In this document: in pieces, positions 9,720 through 18,502 of the stretch
How the letters are laid out: each line of letters starts with the position of its first letter
Position numbering within the stretch: position 1 is the first letter of the stretch
NCBI GenBank assembly: GCA_035450685.1
Contig: DAOTNF010000004.1
Location: 69,617-133,616 of the forward strand
Length of the DNA stretch: 64,000 nucleotides
Reading direction: 5' to 3'
DNA from: Syntrophosphaera sp035450685
GTDB lineage: Bacteria; Cloacimonadota; Cloacimonadia; Cloacimonadales; Cloacimonadaceae
The notes under the pieces: generated by a model
What the model was told of the DNA's origin: nothing
Databases searched by the model: none
Seen by the model: the letters and a program-made list of their open reading frames with translations, nothing else
Position numbers and translations under genes: made by a program

Positions 9720-11321
9720 CTATCGCTTCCTGCTCTGTTCCGCCACATGGGCAAACATGGCCTCGAGGGTGTCAAAGCGGTTGAAAAGGTCGATGGCTGC
9801 CTGCAACTGCTTGTCCATGGTGATGGTAACCTTGTAAGCTTCCTGATCGCCGTACGCTTTGCGCAGCAGCTCGCTTTTCAGCATGGTGCGGATATAGGTG
9901 TCTGCGCTGTCCAGGTCAGCTTGGGTGTATTTGATATCCAGGGATTTGGCATAGCCGAGGAAGCGTTGCATCAGTGAATCGGTGATCTTGATATCTTTCT
10001 CCACGGTATGGTCGTGTTCCACCATGTAGTCCACGGTGAAGTTGAAGAAAGCGTTCTTGCGACGCAGTTCGGCGCCAAACTGGGTCAGCAGATCAGATTC
10101 TGTTTCGATGTCGGGAGTGATGCCTCCGCCGCCGAAGACCTCGCGTTTGTTGACCGTGTAATAGACCTGCTTCTTATTTTTCTCGGCCTCGGCTTCCTGT
10201 TCGCTCTTGCTCACTTCCTCGCCTTTGAGCAGCTTGTCGTTGCTCAGTTTGTGGATGCAGCGTCCGGATTTGATGTAGTAATAGGCGTTGGTGATCTTGA
10301 TGCCATTGCCGTTGGCGAGGGGGAAAAGCTGTTGCACGCTGCCCTTGCCAAAGGTGGGCTTGCCCATCACCAGTCCCTTGTCCCAGTCCTGGATCGATCC
10401 CGCAAAGATTTCGGAGGCACTGGCAGAGGCTTCGTTGACCAGCACCACGATGGGATAGTTGCGGTTCTTGGTCTCAAAGCGGGTGAAGTGCTGACGGTTG
10501 GCCACAGCGGCACGGCCTTTGGTTTCCACCACCAGTTTGCCTTTGCCGATGAACTCGTTCACTGTGTCCACAGCCTGGTCCAGCAATCCGCCGGGATTCC
10601 AGCGCAGATCGATGATCAGGCCACGGATGTTTTCCTCTTCCAGCGAATTCAGGGCGGTGCGCAGTTCACGAACGGTGTTCTCGCTGAACTGGCTCATGCG
10701 GATGTAACCCACGCCGTTGTCCAGTTTGAAGTAGTAGGGAACGCTCTTGATTTTGATGGTCTCGCGGGTGATCTTGAACTCCAGGGGATTGGAAACGCCG
10801 GGGCGGCTGATCGTTATGATCACAGTAGTGCCCACCTCGCCGCGCATGTGTTTGATCGCTTCATCGGTGCTGAAGCCTACTACATTTATATCGTTGACGC
10901 GAATGATCCTGTCACCGGCAGTGATGCCCATACGGTAAGCCGGAGTGCCTTCGATGGGGGAGATGACCGTGATATAGTCTCCCACCTTGTCGATCTGGAT
11001 ACCCAGGCCTCCAAAGGAGCCTTTTGTGGAGGTGGTGAATTCTTCGAATTCTGCTTTGGTAAAGTAGGTGGTGTGGGGATCCGTGGAGCCCAGCATACCG
11101 ATGATGGCTGCCTTGATCAGTTCTTCGTCGCTAAGATTGGTAACATAGTTCTGTTTCAACTTGTTCAGGACATCGCTAAACAATCCCAACTGGGAATACA
11201 GGTCGCTGCCGCCGCTGCTGTTCTGGGCAAATGCCGAGGTGGCTCCAAACAGCATGATGGCAGCAAGGATCCAGACGATGGCTATGGTTATTAAAGCTGT
11301 TTTCTGTTTTTTATCGTTCAC
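9720..11321 (-). CDS. ctp: S41 family C-terminal processing peptidase (PDZ protease)
   Basis: 533 residues. GTG start with CAGGAG six bases upstream. An N-terminal signal/anchor ('ALITIAIVWILAAIMLFGATSAFAQ') puts it in the periplasm. A PDZ domain (about 100-185, 'GSFGGLGIQIDKVGDYITV') precedes the S41 domain (about 190-370). The Ser-Lys dyad is visible: Ser in 'EASASASEIFAG' and Lys in 'GKPTFGKGSVQQL'. Such proteases trim or degrade envelope proteins from their C-terminus. The gene overlaps tmk by 11 bp and is last in the long minus-strand run. The C-terminal extension after about residue 400 is helical and of unknown role. Family assignment is firm; the natural substrates are not known. Confidence 0.95.
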   Translation of the reverse strand: MNDKKQKTALITIAIVWILAAIMLFGATSAFAQNSSGGSDLYSQLGLFSDVLNKLKQNYVTNLSDEELIKAAIIGMLGSTDPHTTYFTKAEFEEFTTSTKGSFGGLGIQIDKVGDYITVISPIEGTPAYRMGITAGDRIIRVNDINVVGFSTDEAIKHMRGEVGTTVIITISRPGVSNPLEFKITRETIKIKSVPYYFKLDNGVGYIRMSQFSENTVRELRTALNSLEEENIRGLIIDLRWNPGGLLDQAVDTVNEFIGKGKLVVETKGRAAVANRQHFTRFETKNRNYPIVVLVNEASASASEIFAGSIQDWDKGLVMGKPTFGKGSVQQLFPLANGNGIKITNAYYYIKSGRCIHKLSNDKLLKGEEVSKSEQEAEAEKNKKQVYYTVNKREVFGGGGITPDIETESDLLTQFGAELRRKNAFFNFTVDYMVEHDHTVEKDIKITDSLMQRFLGYAKSLDIKYTQADLDSADTYIRTMLKSELLRKAYGDQEAYKVTITMDKQLQAAIDLFNRFDTLEAMFAHVAEQSRKR

Positions 11322-11943
11322 TTGAGACTCCTGTGTGCGTTAAAACTTGGTTGATGATCAGTTTGTGCAGCTCCTGGGGGGGCAAGGTGGCATCCAGCAC
11401 CACAAAACGCCCCGGCTGTTCTTTGGCAAGCAAAAGATATTGCTGGCGCACCCTCTCGTGAAAGGAACGGTCTTCCTGCTCCAGTCGATCCAACTGGCGG
11501 TGCCCGATGCGCGCGAAGCCCTCCTCCACAGGGAGGTCAAGCAAAAAAGTGATGTCTGGTACTGTGTTGAAGGTGGAAAATCTGGTCAGCACCGCGATGA
11601 AATCCAGGTTTTGCTCGCGGGCAGCACCCTGATAGGCGATGGTGGAATCGTAATAGCGGTCGCAAAGCACGATCTTGCCCTGGCGCAGAGCAGGCAGTAT
11701 CCATTGGCCGGTATGCTGGGCACGGCTGGCGCTGTAGAGCAGCAGCTCCGTTTCGCGCAGCATTTCTTTGTTGCCGGGATCCAGCAGCAGGGCGCGGATG
11801 CTTTCCGCGATGGGGGGGCCTCCGGGTTCACGGGTCAGCAGAGAGGGTTTGCCAAGCTCTTCCAGCTTTTCCGCCAGCATCTTCATCTGGGTGCTTTTGC
11901 CGCTGCCCTCGATTCCTTCAAATGTGATAAATAGACCTTTCAT
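11311..11943 (-). CDS. tmk: Thymidylate kinase
   Basis: 210 residues, usual length. P-loop 'FEGIEGSGKST' at residues 8-18, DR(Y/H) motif 'LCDRYYDSTIAYQG' near 93, and a LID segment around 145-155. It phosphorylates dTMP to dTDP in the cytoplasm with ATP. The 3' end overlaps the start of ctp by 11 bp and nadB lies 15 bp upstream, so it is translated from a shared message. No anomalies. Confidence 0.96.
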   Translation of the reverse strand: MKGLFITFEGIEGSGKSTQMKMLAEKLEELGKPSLLTREPGGPPIAESIRALLLDPGNKEMLRETELLLYSASRAQHTGQWILPALRQGKIVLCDRYYDSTIAYQGAAREQNLDFIAVLTRFSTFNTVPDITFLLDLPVEEGFARIGHRQLDRLEQEDRSFHERVRQQYLLLAKEQPGRFVVLDATLPPQELHKLIINQVLTHTGVSSER

Positions 11944-11958
11944 GGTAAGCTGGCCATC

Positions 11959-13557
11959 CTATATTATCGTATCTATCAGATACAGGTTGTCGTTTCTTTC
12001 GGGATTGTCGATCAGAAAATGCGCGCCGCGGCTCTCCTTGCGCATCAGTGCGCTGCGGATCACGGCGATGGCGATGATGGCCATATTGCGCGTTTCCACC
12101 ACTTCCTTGCGCACTGCGTTGTGTTGATAAAAGTTATTTACTTCGTTGTAGATGTTCTCGATGCGGGACAGGGCGTATTTGAGCAGACGGCGGGAACGGC
12201 GGATGCCGACATAGCCGTCCATGATGGTGCCAATGATCTCCCGGTTGTGGGAGATCACTACCCATTCGTTTTCGTTGAACTCATCCATCTGTTTCCAGAC
12301 CGGAATCTTGGGGAAATCCACCTCTTCGGTGTTTGAGGGATGGTTGCCGGCGCGGTAGGCTATCACCAGGGCTTCCAAAAGGGAGTTGGAAGCGAGGCGG
12401 TTTGCCCCGTGCAGGCCACTGCAGGCTACTTCTCCGGCGGCAAAGAGGTTGTGGATGTCGGTGATGCCGTCGATGGTTGAGAGTACCCCTCCGCAGAAAT
12501 AGTGTGCCGCTGGAGCCACCGGGATCGGATCCCTGGTGAAGTCTATGCCGTGCTCCGCAAGGCGTTTGCCAATGTAGGGAAAGTGAGTGCGCAAGACATT
12601 GGCGGGGATGTTGGTGGCATCCAGATAGCAGAATTTTTCGCCGCGCTTTTTAAGCTCGGCGTCGATGGCACGGGAGACGATGTCGCGGGGGGCAAGGTTG
12701 CCCCGGGGGTGATAGTTTTCCATGAAGGTGCTGCCATCGCTGAGCCTGAGCACCGCTCCCTCACCCCGCACTGCCTCGCTGATGAGGAAGGTTTTGCCTT
12801 CGGGGCTCCAGAATGCGGTGGGGTGAAACTGCACAAACTCCATATTGGCCAGACGCGCGCCTGCCAGCCTGGCCATGGCCATCCCGTCACCGGTTGCGAC
12901 ATCCGGATTGGTGTTGTGCGCGTAGATGCGTGAAGCCCCGCCAGTGGCAAGCATGGTTTTGCGAGCGCGGAAGATATGCACTTCATTGGTCTGGATATCC
13001 ATCACATAGGCTCCCCAGCAGGAAATGCCGGGAATGAAACCGTCATCCTGGACTATATGGTGTTGGGTGATCAGATCTATGGCGATACTGTTTTCAAAGA
13101 TATCGATGTTGCTGTTTTTGCGGCAGCTTTCGGTGAGCGCTTCCATGATCTGATGCCCGGTGGAATCTGCCGCGTAAGCGACGCGACGGTGCCTGTGGCC
13201 GCCCTCCATGGTCAGAGAGAGGTTTTCCAGGCGGTTGTCATAGTGTTCGTTTTCCAGGGTAAAATCTGTTCCCAGATCGATAAGGTATTGAATCAGCCTG
13301 GGGCCTTCGGCAATGATCTGGCTGATCACCTGCCGCTTGCCCAATTCCGCGCCGGCGATAAAAGTATCCTCACAATGGCCGGAAAACGTATCCGCTTCGT
13401 CCAGAACTGCCGCTATACCACCCTGGGCATAGTCTGTGTTGCAGTTGAACAAGCCTCGTTTGGTCACAATTGCCACTTTGCCCAGGCGTGAAACCTGCAG
13501 CGCATAGACCAAACCCCCAATTCCGCTTCCGATCACCAGAAAATCGTAGTCTCTCAA
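11959..13557 (-). CDS. nadB: L-aspartate oxidase
   Basis: 532 residues. FAD-binding Rossmann motif at the N-terminus ('VIGSGIGGLVYALQ'), then 'TDYAQGGIAAV' and 'EFVQFHPTAFW' of the succinate dehydrogenase/aspartate oxidase flavoprotein family, and 'AAGEVACSGLHGANRLASNSL' near the C-terminal FAD contact. Oxidises L-aspartate to iminoaspartate, the first step of de novo NAD synthesis; nadA and nadC are not in the window. The start is TTG, supported by AAAAGGA seven bases upstream inside the end of rimI. The enzyme can use fumarate as acceptor in anaerobes (family knowledge). Confidence 0.96.
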   Translation of the reverse strand: MRDYDFLVIGSGIGGLVYALQVSRLGKVAIVTKRGLFNCNTDYAQGGIAAVLDEADTFSGHCEDTFIAGAELGKRQVISQIIAEGPRLIQYLIDLGTDFTLENEHYDNRLENLSLTMEGGHRHRRVAYAADSTGHQIMEALTESCRKNSNIDIFENSIAIDLITQHHIVQDDGFIPGISCWGAYVMDIQTNEVHIFRARKTMLATGGASRIYAHNTNPDVATGDGMAMARLAGARLANMEFVQFHPTAFWSPEGKTFLISEAVRGEGAVLRLSDGSTFMENYHPRGNLAPRDIVSRAIDAELKKRGEKFCYLDATNIPANVLRTHFPYIGKRLAEHGIDFTRDPIPVAPAAHYFCGGVLSTIDGITDIHNLFAAGEVACSGLHGANRLASNSLLEALVIAYRAGNHPSNTEEVDFPKIPVWKQMDEFNENEWVVISHNREIIGTIMDGYVGIRRSRRLLKYALSRIENIYNEVNNFYQHNAVRKEVVETRNMAIIAIAVIRSALMRKESRGAHFLIDNPERNDNLYLIDTII

Positions 13558-13558
13558 A

Positions 13559-13996
13559 TCAATTTCCTTTTACAATCATTGCCATTACATAGGCGTCTTC
13601 ATCAGGTAAGGTGTAATATCCTTTGCGCAACCCGACGCGCTGGAAACCAAACCCTTCATACAGGGCCAGCGCAGCCAGGTTGGACACCCGAACATCCAGG
13701 TAAAAATGGGTGAACCCTTTGTCGGTTAGCTGGCGGAGCGTCTTTTCCAGCAGCTCCTTGCCATAACCCTTACGATGATAAGCGGGATCGATCGCCAGAT
13801 TGATGATCACGCTTTCGTCGATCACATTGTGATACATAATATAACCCACCAGGGTGGCATCTTCACAGATCACCCAGGATTCCCCAAAGTCTGAGCTGCT
13901 AAAGGCATCTTCCGGCCAGGGGCTGCTGAACACCTGCTTTTCGATCTGCAACACGGCGGGCAGGTCGTCCTGACGCATGGGGCGGGTTACTCTCAA
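13559..13996 (-). CDS. rimI: Ribosomal protein bS18-alanine N-acetyltransferase (GNAT family)
   Basis: 145 residues, a single GNAT fold. Acetyl-CoA loop 'AIDPAYHRKGYGKELLE' (about 73-89) and the RimI-type 'DVRVSNLAALALYEGFGFQRVGLRKGYY'. TTG start chosen because AGGAA lies six bases upstream and because the resulting N-terminus ('RVTRPMRQDDL') includes the first GNAT strand; the internal ATG would delete it. It lies between argS and nadB with gaps of 12 and 1 bp. Target specificity of RimI homologues varies between species. Confidence 0.88.
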   Translation of the reverse strand: MRVTRPMRQDDLPAVLQIEKQVFSSPWPEDAFSSSDFGESWVICEDATLVGYIMYHNVIDESVIINLAIDPAYHRKGYGKELLEKTLRQLTDKGFTHFYLDVRVSNLAALALYEGFGFQRVGLRKGYYTLPDEDAYVMAMIVKGN

Positions 13997-14008
13997 TTGG
14001 AATTCCTG

Positions 14009-15661
14009 TTACATCTTTTCCGGCGCACTGATGCCCATCAGGTCCAGACAGATGGCCAGCACGTTTCTCACCGTATCTATCAACAGCAGGCGCGCCTGCG
14101 AAAGTTCCTTGTCCTTGCCTCCCACCACTTGGTGTTTGTTGTAGAAGCGGTGGAAAAGGCCGCAAAGCTCCTCTGTGTAGGTGGCAAGGCGGTGAGGTTC
14201 GCGAAATTCCGCTATCAGCTCCAGCAGTTCAGGTAAATCGGTGAGTTTCTGGATCAGAGCGAGTTCCTCAGCTTTGACCAGTTTTTCGCAGAGCTCCTTT
14301 TTGAAGGTTCTGGGCAGGACCTTGTCTTTTTTGGCTTTCTTGATAATACTGCAGATGCGGGCGTGGGCGTACTGGCAGTAATAGACCGGATTTTCGTTGT
14401 TTTGTTGCAGAGCGAGTTCCAGATCGAAGTTCAGATGAGCGTTGGCCTTGCGCGCAATAAAGAAATAACGTGCCGCGTCTTTTCCCACCACGCCCACAAG
14501 ATCGTCCATGGTGACAATCTTGCCGGCTCTTTTGCTCATTTTGACCTTTTCTCCGCTCTCAAACAGGTTTACCTGTTGCAGGAAGATGATTTCCAGCATG
14601 TTCTCATCGTATTTGAGGGCCTGGAAAGCAGCTTTCAGCCTGGGCACATAGCCATGATGGTCGGGGCCAAAAATGTCTATCAGTTTGGTGAATCCTCTTT
14701 GGATTTTGGTCAGGTGGTAAGCCAGATCGGGAACGAAGTAGGTGATCGAGCCATCACTTTTCATCAGCACGCGGTCTTTATCGTCACCAAATTTGGTGGA
14801 GCTGAACCAGATGGCGTCTTCCTTTTCATATGTGCAATCGGCCTCGGTAAGGTAGCTGAGAACCTCTTCTACCATGCCTTCCATGCGCAGGGTTTTCTCG
14901 GAGACCCAGCTTTCAAAAGTAACCCCAAATCTTTCCAGAGATTGCCTTTGCATCTCAAGCATCTCGTTGAGAGCAAATTCCTTAAGGTGTTCGGAGCGCT
15001 CTTTTTCGGGCATCATAAACACCCGCACTCCCTCGGTGGCGTTGAGTCTGTGAGCCAGATGCTTCACATACTCGCCATGATAGGCATCATAGGGGAATTC
15101 GCCGATGTTTTCGCCGTGTATCTCGCGCAGTCTGAGCTCCAGGCTTTCCGCCAGGATATCGACCTGATTGCCCGCGTCGTTGATATAGAACTCACGTGAG
15201 GGTTGGTAGCCAACTTTCTTCATGACGCGATAAAGCGTATCGCCAAAAGCGGCTGCCCTGGCACTGACTATATTCAATGGCCCAGTTGGATTCGCGCTGA
15301 CAAACTCCAGCAGAACTTTCTCTTCCTGGCCGAACTCTGAGTCTCCAAAACTCGGCCCTGCCTTGTGGATTTCCCACAGCATGTCGTGATACAGCGCTTT
15401 GGAGAGATGGAAATTCAAGAATCCGGGGCCAGCCAGTTCCACCTTCTTGTAAAACTTGTTCTTCTTCAATTCCTTGATCAGCTTTTCAGCCAGCACTTTG
15501 GGGGCTGTCTTGTTCTCTTTGGCAAGGATCATGGCCACATTGGTAGAATAATCCCCATGGTCGGCCAGATTAGGTATTTCAACCGTGAACTCGCGCTGCT
15601 GGCTGAGGTTCAGGTCTTGCAATATCTTGCAGATGTTGTCATGGATTAGGTGTTTGATCAT
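14009..15661 (-). CDS. argS: Arginine--tRNA ligase with altered HIGH motif
   Basis: 550 residues from ATG 15661, preceded by AAGGAAGGG; the frame extends further upstream but that part is not family-like. N-terminal Add1 domain ('HGDYSTNVAMILAKE'), class I catalytic domain, KMSKS loop 'KMSKRAGKIVTMDDL', and a C-terminal anticodon-binding DALR domain. In the signature, where ArgRS normally has P-L-H-(V/I)-G-H, this protein reads 'ANPTGPLNIVSARAAAFGD': both histidines are replaced. The rest of the enzyme looks intact, so I take it as functional. It overlaps rsfS by 23 bp. Confidence 0.95.
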   Translation of the reverse strand: MIKHLIHDNICKILQDLNLSQQREFTVEIPNLADHGDYSTNVAMILAKENKTAPKVLAEKLIKELKKNKFYKKVELAGPGFLNFHLSKALYHDMLWEIHKAGPSFGDSEFGQEEKVLLEFVSANPTGPLNIVSARAAAFGDTLYRVMKKVGYQPSREFYINDAGNQVDILAESLELRLREIHGENIGEFPYDAYHGEYVKHLAHRLNATEGVRVFMMPEKERSEHLKEFALNEMLEMQRQSLERFGVTFESWVSEKTLRMEGMVEEVLSYLTEADCTYEKEDAIWFSSTKFGDDKDRVLMKSDGSITYFVPDLAYHLTKIQRGFTKLIDIFGPDHHGYVPRLKAAFQALKYDENMLEIIFLQQVNLFESGEKVKMSKRAGKIVTMDDLVGVVGKDAARYFFIARKANAHLNFDLELALQQNNENPVYYCQYAHARICSIIKKAKKDKVLPRTFKKELCEKLVKAEELALIQKLTDLPELLELIAEFREPHRLATYTEELCGLFHRFYNKHQVVGGKDKELSQARLLLIDTVRNVLAICLDLMGISAPEKM

Positions 15662-16022
15662 GCGGAAGCCCTTCCTTGTTATGGCTTGAAAGCTGTTCAA
15701 ATAACTGGTCTATCTTGTAGAAATTACGTTTTTCAGGCAGGAATATATGCAGGATCACATCTCCCAGATCGACCAGTATCCACTGCCCAAACTCCAGCCC
15801 GGCTTTGCCGAGTACGCTCAGTTTGTGTTCCTTGGCCATATCCAGCACATGGTTTGCGATAGCTTTGTTATGCAGATCGGCGTTACCTTCGCAGACAACG
15901 ATTGCATCTGCATAGTCGATGATGCTTTCCACATCGTACACGCGGATGTTTTCCGCTTTCTTGTCGTTCAGCCATTCCAGAATGGCTTCGAGCTTGATAT
16001 TGTCAGACAATATCTCCTCCAC
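15639..16022 (-). CDS. rsfS: Ribosomal silencing factor RsfS
   Basis: 127 residues, DUF143/Iojap family: 'ILEWLNDKKAENIRVYDV', 'ADAIVVCEGNADLHNKAIANHV', 'FGQWILVDLGDVILHIF'. It binds uL14 and blocks subunit joining when nutrients are short. The start shown is GTG without a clear ribosome site; a TTG 12 bases later (16010) has GGAGGAG at good spacing and may be the true start, giving 123 residues. It overlaps argS and follows the LytR_C gene by 37 bp. Confidence 0.92.
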   Translation of the reverse strand: MEEILSDNIKLEAILEWLNDKKAENIRVYDVESIIDYADAIVVCEGNADLHNKAIANHVLDMAKEHKLSVLGKAGLEFGQWILVDLGDVILHIFLPEKRNFYKIDQLFEQLSSHNKEGLPHDQTPNP

Positions 16023-16059
16023 TTACTTCAATCTCATACATATACACTTGTAGCTGTCG

Positions 16060-16524
16060 CTAATCCTTCATATAATCTTTAAAGTCCTCACCCAGGATGA
16101 TTGTGAACTGGACATCCGACTCGGGATTACGTGCCAGCGTATAACGCTGGATACCAGTCATCCTTTGCAGGCGCCGCAGGTCTTGCTCATCTCCGTTGTT
16201 GAGAACCAGCACCGATTTATTGTAAATTGGGTAGGGGGTGCTGCTTACCCTAAGCACGTCGATATTCTTGTCCTTGATATACACGCTGTAATCTGCTGCC
16301 AGCTTTTCGATGCCACAACCATTGCTTACTTCCACCCGAATAGCCGGCAAGTTTTCCTCGTTATCTTGATTACGCTCGAGCAAGCCAAACATTCTGGTAA
16401 AATATGCCAGCAAAGCCAAGGCTATCAACAAGACCAGGATCAGCAGATAGCGCCAGGGACGCTTAGGGGTCAAATCTTCAGATACACCGTTTATTGTCAA
16501 ATTCAATGTATTATTCCTTGCCAT
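16060..16524 (-). CDS. LytR_C domain membrane protein
   Basis: 154 residues from ATG 16524, which overlaps the stop of the HIT gene; a TTG at 16539 is a possible longer start. A short cytoplasmic N-terminus is followed by one membrane segment ('LLILVLLIALALLAYF', about residues 26-45) and a periplasmic LytR C-terminal domain ('IRVEVSNGCGIEKLAADYSVYIKDKNIDVL', cut here as a description of about residues 60-90). The domain occurs in cell-envelope proteins; its ligand is not known. Its place directly before rsfS and argS is operon context only. Confidence 0.8.
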   Translation of the reverse strand: MARNNTLNLTINGVSEDLTPKRPWRYLLILVLLIALALLAYFTRMFGLLERNQDNEENLPAIRVEVSNGCGIEKLAADYSVYIKDKNIDVLRVSSTPYPIYNKSVLVLNNGDEQDLRRLQRMTGIQRYTLARNPESDVQFTIILGEDFKDYMKD

Positions 16525-17014
16525 CCAACAAGTTGGCAAACGCGTCCCGCAGAGAGGAAAAGCTTGTCTCGAAAGCTTCGGGTATCACCCTTTGGCCGCC
16601 GATCACAGTCATAAAGTTGCAATCTCCGCTCCAGCGGGGAACCATGTGCAGGTGCAGATGTTCGTCGATCCCGGCCCCGGCTGCTTTGCCCAAGTTCATC
16701 CCAAGATTTACTCCTTCGCAGGCATAGACAGACTTGAGGGCTATCTCTGCTTGCTGTGCCAGATGGCCCAATTCTGCCAGCTCTTCCGGTTTTAGCCCGG
16801 AAAGCGAAGCGCAATGCCTGTAGGGAACCAGCATGATATGCCCGTTGTTGTAGGGATAACGGTTGAGCATGGCATAACAAAACCTACCCCGGTAAAAGAT
16901 CAAGTTTTCGGCATCCGCCTCAGTATCCTGCCAGCGGCAAAGGATGCAATCTCCAGGCTTGGGCGAACGGATATATTCTGAACGCCAGGGAGAATACAAG
17001 TATTCCTTATTCAT
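16511..17014 (-). CDS. HIT family hydrolase/nucleotidyltransferase
   Basis: 167 residues. The histidine triad is 'HLHLHMVPRW' (about residues 116-125), preceded by 'GMNLGKAAGAGIDEH'. N-terminal 'CILC' may bind zinc. The length and the 'NGHIMLVPYRH' segment resemble Ap4A phosphorylase-like HIT proteins, which act on dinucleoside polyphosphates or adenylated compounds. Overlaps the GlmU-like gene by 8 bp upstream and the LytR_C gene by 14 bp downstream. Exact substrate unknown. Confidence 0.9.
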   Translation of the reverse strand: MNKEYLYSPWRSEYIRSPKPGDCILCRWQDTEADAENLIFYRGRFCYAMLNRYPYNNGHIMLVPYRHCASLSGLKPEELAELGHLAQQAEIALKSVYACEGVNLGMNLGKAAGAGIDEHLHLHMVPRWSGDCNFMTVIGGQRVIPEAFETSFSSLRDAFANLLDGKE

Positions 17015-18032
17015 AGGGGTCTTCTATGAATTGCTCGCGCAGACCCAGGATATGTCCTTCCGGAACGTGCGCGTGCACCAGGATGTTGTGTCCTTCCAGG
17101 ATGCAGTCTTCGCTGATATAGCTGTCGGAAATGAGGCTGTTCGGTCCGATCGAGCATCCCGTCCGCACTGTTGTCTTTCCTTTCAGGATGCAGTTTTGGA
17201 AGATTTCCACATCCGGCTCGATGGCAACTTCATCATCGATATACACGGTATTGGGATTGTGGATCACCACCCCGTTGTTCATCCATTTGCGGCGAATTCT
17301 GTCTACAAAGAGGTCTTCCAGTTCCGCGAGCTGTTCCTGAGAGTTGACGCCGGCCACCTCCATCAGATCCTCCAGCACCACAAAGGAGACGGTCTTGCCC
17401 GCTGAATGCAATATGGAAACTACGTCCGTTAGATAGTATTCATGCTGATTATTGGCGTTGGATATCTGTTTCAGGGACGCAAAGAGGTCTTCAGATTTGA
17501 AGCAATAGATTCCCGTGTTCCATTCTTTGATGGCGCGTTGTGTTTCGGAAGCGTCTTTGTATTCCACAATACCCATCACCTGTCCCTTGTCATCCCGCAA
17601 GATGCGCCCATACTTGCCGGGATCGTCAAGGAAAGCGGTGAGGACGGTGCAGGAAGCCTGGCTGCGCAGATGCTCCTGATACAGGCGGGACATAGTTTCG
17701 CGGCCAAGCAGGGGAACGTCGCCGCACAAAATCAAAACATCATGTCCATGATCATGGAATATCGGTTCTGCCATCATTACCGCATGGCCGGTGCCCAATT
17801 GTTCGGTCTGTTCGACAAACTCCAACCTTTCATCTTCCGCGAGGCAGGCTATCACGCTTTCTTTCTGGAAACCCACCACGATGCATACACGCAGGCATTC
17901 AGAGTCCAGCGCCAGATCCACGACCCTTTGGATCATGGGTTTTCCGGCGATGGGAAAAGTTACCTTGGCCCGGGTCGATTTCATCCGGGTGCCTTTACCT
18001 GCAGCAAGGATCACAGCTGCGAGGTTATTCAT
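17007..18032 (-). CDS. GlmU-like nucleotidyltransferase lacking the acetyltransferase half
   Basis: 341 residues. The N-terminal domain is a sugar-1-phosphate uridylyltransferase: 'ILAAGKGTRMKS' (about 9-20), 'EQLGTGHAVMMAE', 'LCGDVPLL', 'NTGIYCF'. After about residue 250 only four or five left-handed beta-helix turns follow, ending near the conserved start of the acetyltransferase part, so the protein is about 110 residues shorter than a normal GlmU. It probably makes UDP-GlcNAc (or another UDP-sugar) from the 1-phosphate; acetylation of GlcN-1-P would need another protein. It shares one base with folK and overlaps the HIT gene by 8 bp. No frameshift is evident: the stop is clean and overlaps the next start. 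Confidence 0.88.
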   Translation of the reverse strand: MNNLAAVILAAGKGTRMKSTRAKVTFPIAGKPMIQRVVDLALDSECLRVCIVVGFQKESVIACLAEDERLEFVEQTEQLGTGHAVMMAEPIFHDHGHDVLILCGDVPLLGRETMSRLYQEHLRSQASCTVLTAFLDDPGKYGRILRDDKGQVMGIVEYKDASETQRAIKEWNTGIYCFKSEDLFASLKQISNANNQHEYYLTDVVSILHSAGKTVSFVVLEDLMEVAGVNSQEQLAELEDLFVDRIRRKWMNNGVVIHNPNTVYIDDEVAIEPDVEIFQNCILKGKTTVRTGCSIGPNSLISDSYISEDCILEGHNILVHAHVPEGHILGLREQFIEDPYE

Positions 18033-18502
18033 TACATATCTCCTTGTGATTCTATTTCTTGTATTAATGTCTCAATGTTTTTGCGCAGCACAGGATGCTC
18101 CAGATTGGGAGCCAGCTCAGCCATAAGCCTGAGCGCGAAAAGCCTGCGATGCATTTCGGGGTGCGGCACGGTCAGCTTGTCGGTGTTGATGACCAGATTG
18201 CCATACAACAGGATATCGATGTCGATCAGGCGTGGCCCCCATTTCTCCTTGCGTACCCTGCCCAGTTTTTGCTCTATCTCCAGTGCTGCTTCCAGAAGCT
18301 CCAGGGGCGGGAGGGTGGTTTCGATCTCCAAGACCTTATTGTGGAAATCCGGCTGGTCTGTCTTGCCCCAGGGTCTGGTTTTGGCGAGGCTTGAAGCTCT
18401 CTGGATCCTGATTCCCGGTTGAGCGGCCAGTTCCAGACAGGCTTTATGTATCTGTTCCCGGGGCTGTTCAAGATTTGCGCCGAGGCATAGGTAGGCGTTC
18501 AT
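18032..18502 (-). CDS. folK: 2-amino-4-hydroxy-6-hydroxymethyldihydropteridine pyrophosphokinase
   Basis: 156 residues from ATG 18502, which overlaps the folB stop as ATGA. HPPK motifs: 'AYLCLGANLEQPREQI' at the N-terminus, 'DFHNKVLEIET', and 'KWGPRLIDIDILLYG' with the Mg-binding D-x-D. Transfers pyrophosphate from ATP to the pterin in folate synthesis, directly after the FolB step. The open frame extends 25 codons upstream but inside folB and without family resemblance. Confidence 0.95.
   Translation of the reverse strand: MNAYLCLGANLEQPREQIHKACLELAAQPGIRIQRASSLAKTRPWGKTDQPDFHNKVLEIETTLPPLELLEAALEIEQKLGRVRKEKWGPRLIDIDILLYGNLVINTDKLTVPHPEMHRRLFALRLMAELAPNLEHPVLRKNIETLIQEIESQGDM

Noticed and set aside
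9569..9775. Minus-strand reading frame of 68 codons crossing the end of the protease gene
   Set aside because: Its first part overlaps the protease in another frame, there is no ribosome site at internal ATGs, and the sequence resembles no family. A 40-residue peptide from 9569-9691 cannot be excluded.
16524..16539. Longer TTG start of the LytR_C gene
   Set aside because: It adds five residues (PTCW-containing) with no ribosome site; the ATG overlapping the HIT stop is the more usual coupling.
17007..17014. Frameshift explaining the short GlmU-like protein
   Set aside because: The gene ends by an 8-bp overlap with a complete HIT gene; no acetyltransferase remnants are visible in other frames downstream.
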